Assembly (NCBI GenBank): GCA_035623255.1
Contig: DASPTU010000013.1
Span: forward strand, 1-5,819
Source: JAFAGX01 sp035623255
GTDB taxonomy: Bacteria; Acidobacteriota; Terriglobia; Terriglobales; Acidobacteriaceae
Reading direction: 5' to 3'
Length of the DNA: 5,819 bases
Shown: positions 5,319-5,819 of the stretch, piece by piece
Position numbering within the stretch: position 1 is the first letter of the stretch
How the letters are laid out: the number at the start of each line of letters is the position of its first letter
The notes under the pieces: model-generated
The model's database searches: none
Told to the model about the DNA's origin: nothing
Seen by the model: only the letters and a program-made list of their open reading frames with translations
Position numbers and translations under genes: made by a program

Positions 5319-5609
5319 ATGAAGAAAATCATGTTGGGGATCGCATTCGTCGCCGTGCTGTGTCTGGCAGCTTCCGTCTCTCGCGCCCAGGATGCTGCCA
5401 ACGGCGAGAAGACGTTTAAGGCCAAGTGCGCTGCCTGCCATGGCGCTGACGCGGCCGGCAAAGCTGCGATCAAGTCGCCTTCGATTAAGGGCAAAACTGC
5501 CGATGAGATCCAGAAGGTGATCTCAACTTCGCCAAAACATGCCAGCTTGAAGAGCCTGACCGCGGACCAGGTGAAAGAGCTCGCCGCGTATCTGGCGACC
5601 CTGAAGTAG
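5319..5609 (+). CDS. Exported monoheme cytochrome c with probable bis-His heme
   Basis: The product is 96 residues. The signal peptide has Lys2/Lys3, a core at about 4-19 and cleavage near SRA (21-23), before Gln24. CAACH at 37-41 attaches the heme, with His41 proximal. The usual distal methionine is absent: the mature protein contains no Met at all. Where its neighbour has GKMPAYGSLTADQ, this one has PKHASLKSLTADQ, putting His74 in the ligand position. Bis-His ligation and a lower redox potential follow as inference. The C-terminal helix LTADQVKELAAYLATLK is intact, so the protein is not decayed. It lies 91 nt after a similar His/Met cytochrome and could be a diverged duplicate. With the decaheme conduit upstream, a role as a low-potential periplasmic carrier is reasonable but unproven. 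Confidence 0.9.
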   Translation: MKKIMLGIAFVAVLCLAASVSRAQDAANGEKTFKAKCAACHGADAAGKAAIKSPSIKGKTADEIQKVISTSPKHASLKSLTADQVKELAAYLATLK

Positions 5610-5651
5610 CTGCGACCTAACTGTCGGACGGCATCACGGCGAAGGCAAGAA

Positions 5652-5819
5652 TTAAAGCCTAAGTACTTTCACTACGGCAATGGAATTCGGCAAAGCGGCT
5701 TGGCGATCAAGCGTCTCCCTGCTCTGCTGAAGCCGTGCCCACGCCTTGTGCAAGAATTCAGCGTGGCTCTTCGAAACAGGAGTTGTAACTGCTTCCTTTA
5801 TGGCGCTGCGCGAAACACT
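5652..5819 (-). CDS. Possible C-terminal end of a convergent gene (partial)
   Basis: One minus-strand frame is open from the right edge of the window to a TAA at 5654-5652, giving 55 residues without a start in view. The translation includes a segment that could be an amphipathic helix (EFLHKAWARLQQSRETLDRQ) and ends in VVKVLRL. I do not recognise a family. The plus strand shows no competing open frame of comparable length. An open run this long can occur by chance in moderately GC-rich DNA, so this stays tentative. If real, it converges on the cytochromes with a gap of about 40 nt. Confidence 0.33.
   Translation of the reverse strand, partial: SVSRSAIKEAVTTPVSKSHAEFLHKAWARLQQSRETLDRQAALPNSIAVVKVLRL

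Noticed and set aside
4709..5777. The 13-bp direct repeat GGCTCTTCGAAAC at 4709-4721 and 5765-5777 flanking the monoheme pair
   Set aside because: One 13-bp match in a window of this size is not far from chance, and there are no other signs of a mobile element at either copy.
1..5819. CRISPR array, insertion sequence, toxin-antitoxin or defence genes
   Set aside because: No regularly spaced repeats, transposase, terminal inverted repeats or recognisable defence proteins were seen in any frame.

Overview
The window looks like a piece of chromosome from a Gram-negative bacterium, most likely an acidobacterium. That assignment is inference: it rests on an outer-membrane barrel, four proteins that look like heme c or envelope exports, moderately high GC, and the overall character of the proteins. 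No marker gene in the window settles the phylum.

Layout. Positions 1-377 hold no convincing gene, but carry an 18-bp palindrome and an 11-bp tandem repeat. A complete tRNA-Val(GAC) with encoded CCA lies on the minus strand at 378-454. From 455 to 912 is a gene-free stretch with a decayed tRNA-like T-arm (about 781-810, minus) and two TTGACA hexamers. An operon of two large genes follows on the plus strand. The first encodes a 335-residue exported decaheme c-type cytochrome of the MtrA/DmsE/PioA family (913-1920). After a 16-nt gap comes an 873-residue outer-membrane beta-barrel of the MtrB/PioB/DmsF family (1937-4558). A 339-nt regulatory gap (4559-4897) carries two CRP/FNR-type dyads and a candidate promoter. 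It leads to two small exported monoheme class I cytochromes c (4898-5227 and 5319-5609), separated by a perfect 14-bp inverted repeat. The right edge may hold the C-terminal end of a convergent minus-strand gene.

How the parts may work together. In known porin-cytochrome systems the decaheme sits inside the MtrB-type barrel and forms an electron wire across the outer membrane. It is used for extracellular respiration (metals, DMSO) or, in reverse, for Fe(II) oxidation. The two monoheme proteins are natural candidates for periplasmic shuttles. The first keeps the usual His/Met ligation. The second has no methionine in its mature chain and has His74 in the Met position, which predicts bis-His ligation and a lower potential. 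No outer-surface multiheme partner (MtrC/OmcA type) and no inner-membrane quinol dehydrogenase (CymA type) is visible here. The direction of electron flow and the external substrate therefore cannot be decided from this sequence.

The most notable points are the barrel's ten cysteines arranged as five close pairs, including an N-terminal CxxC and a second CxxC in a probable loop, its Asp-Lys tract, the His-for-Met swap in the second cytochrome, and the paired CRP/FNR-like sites.
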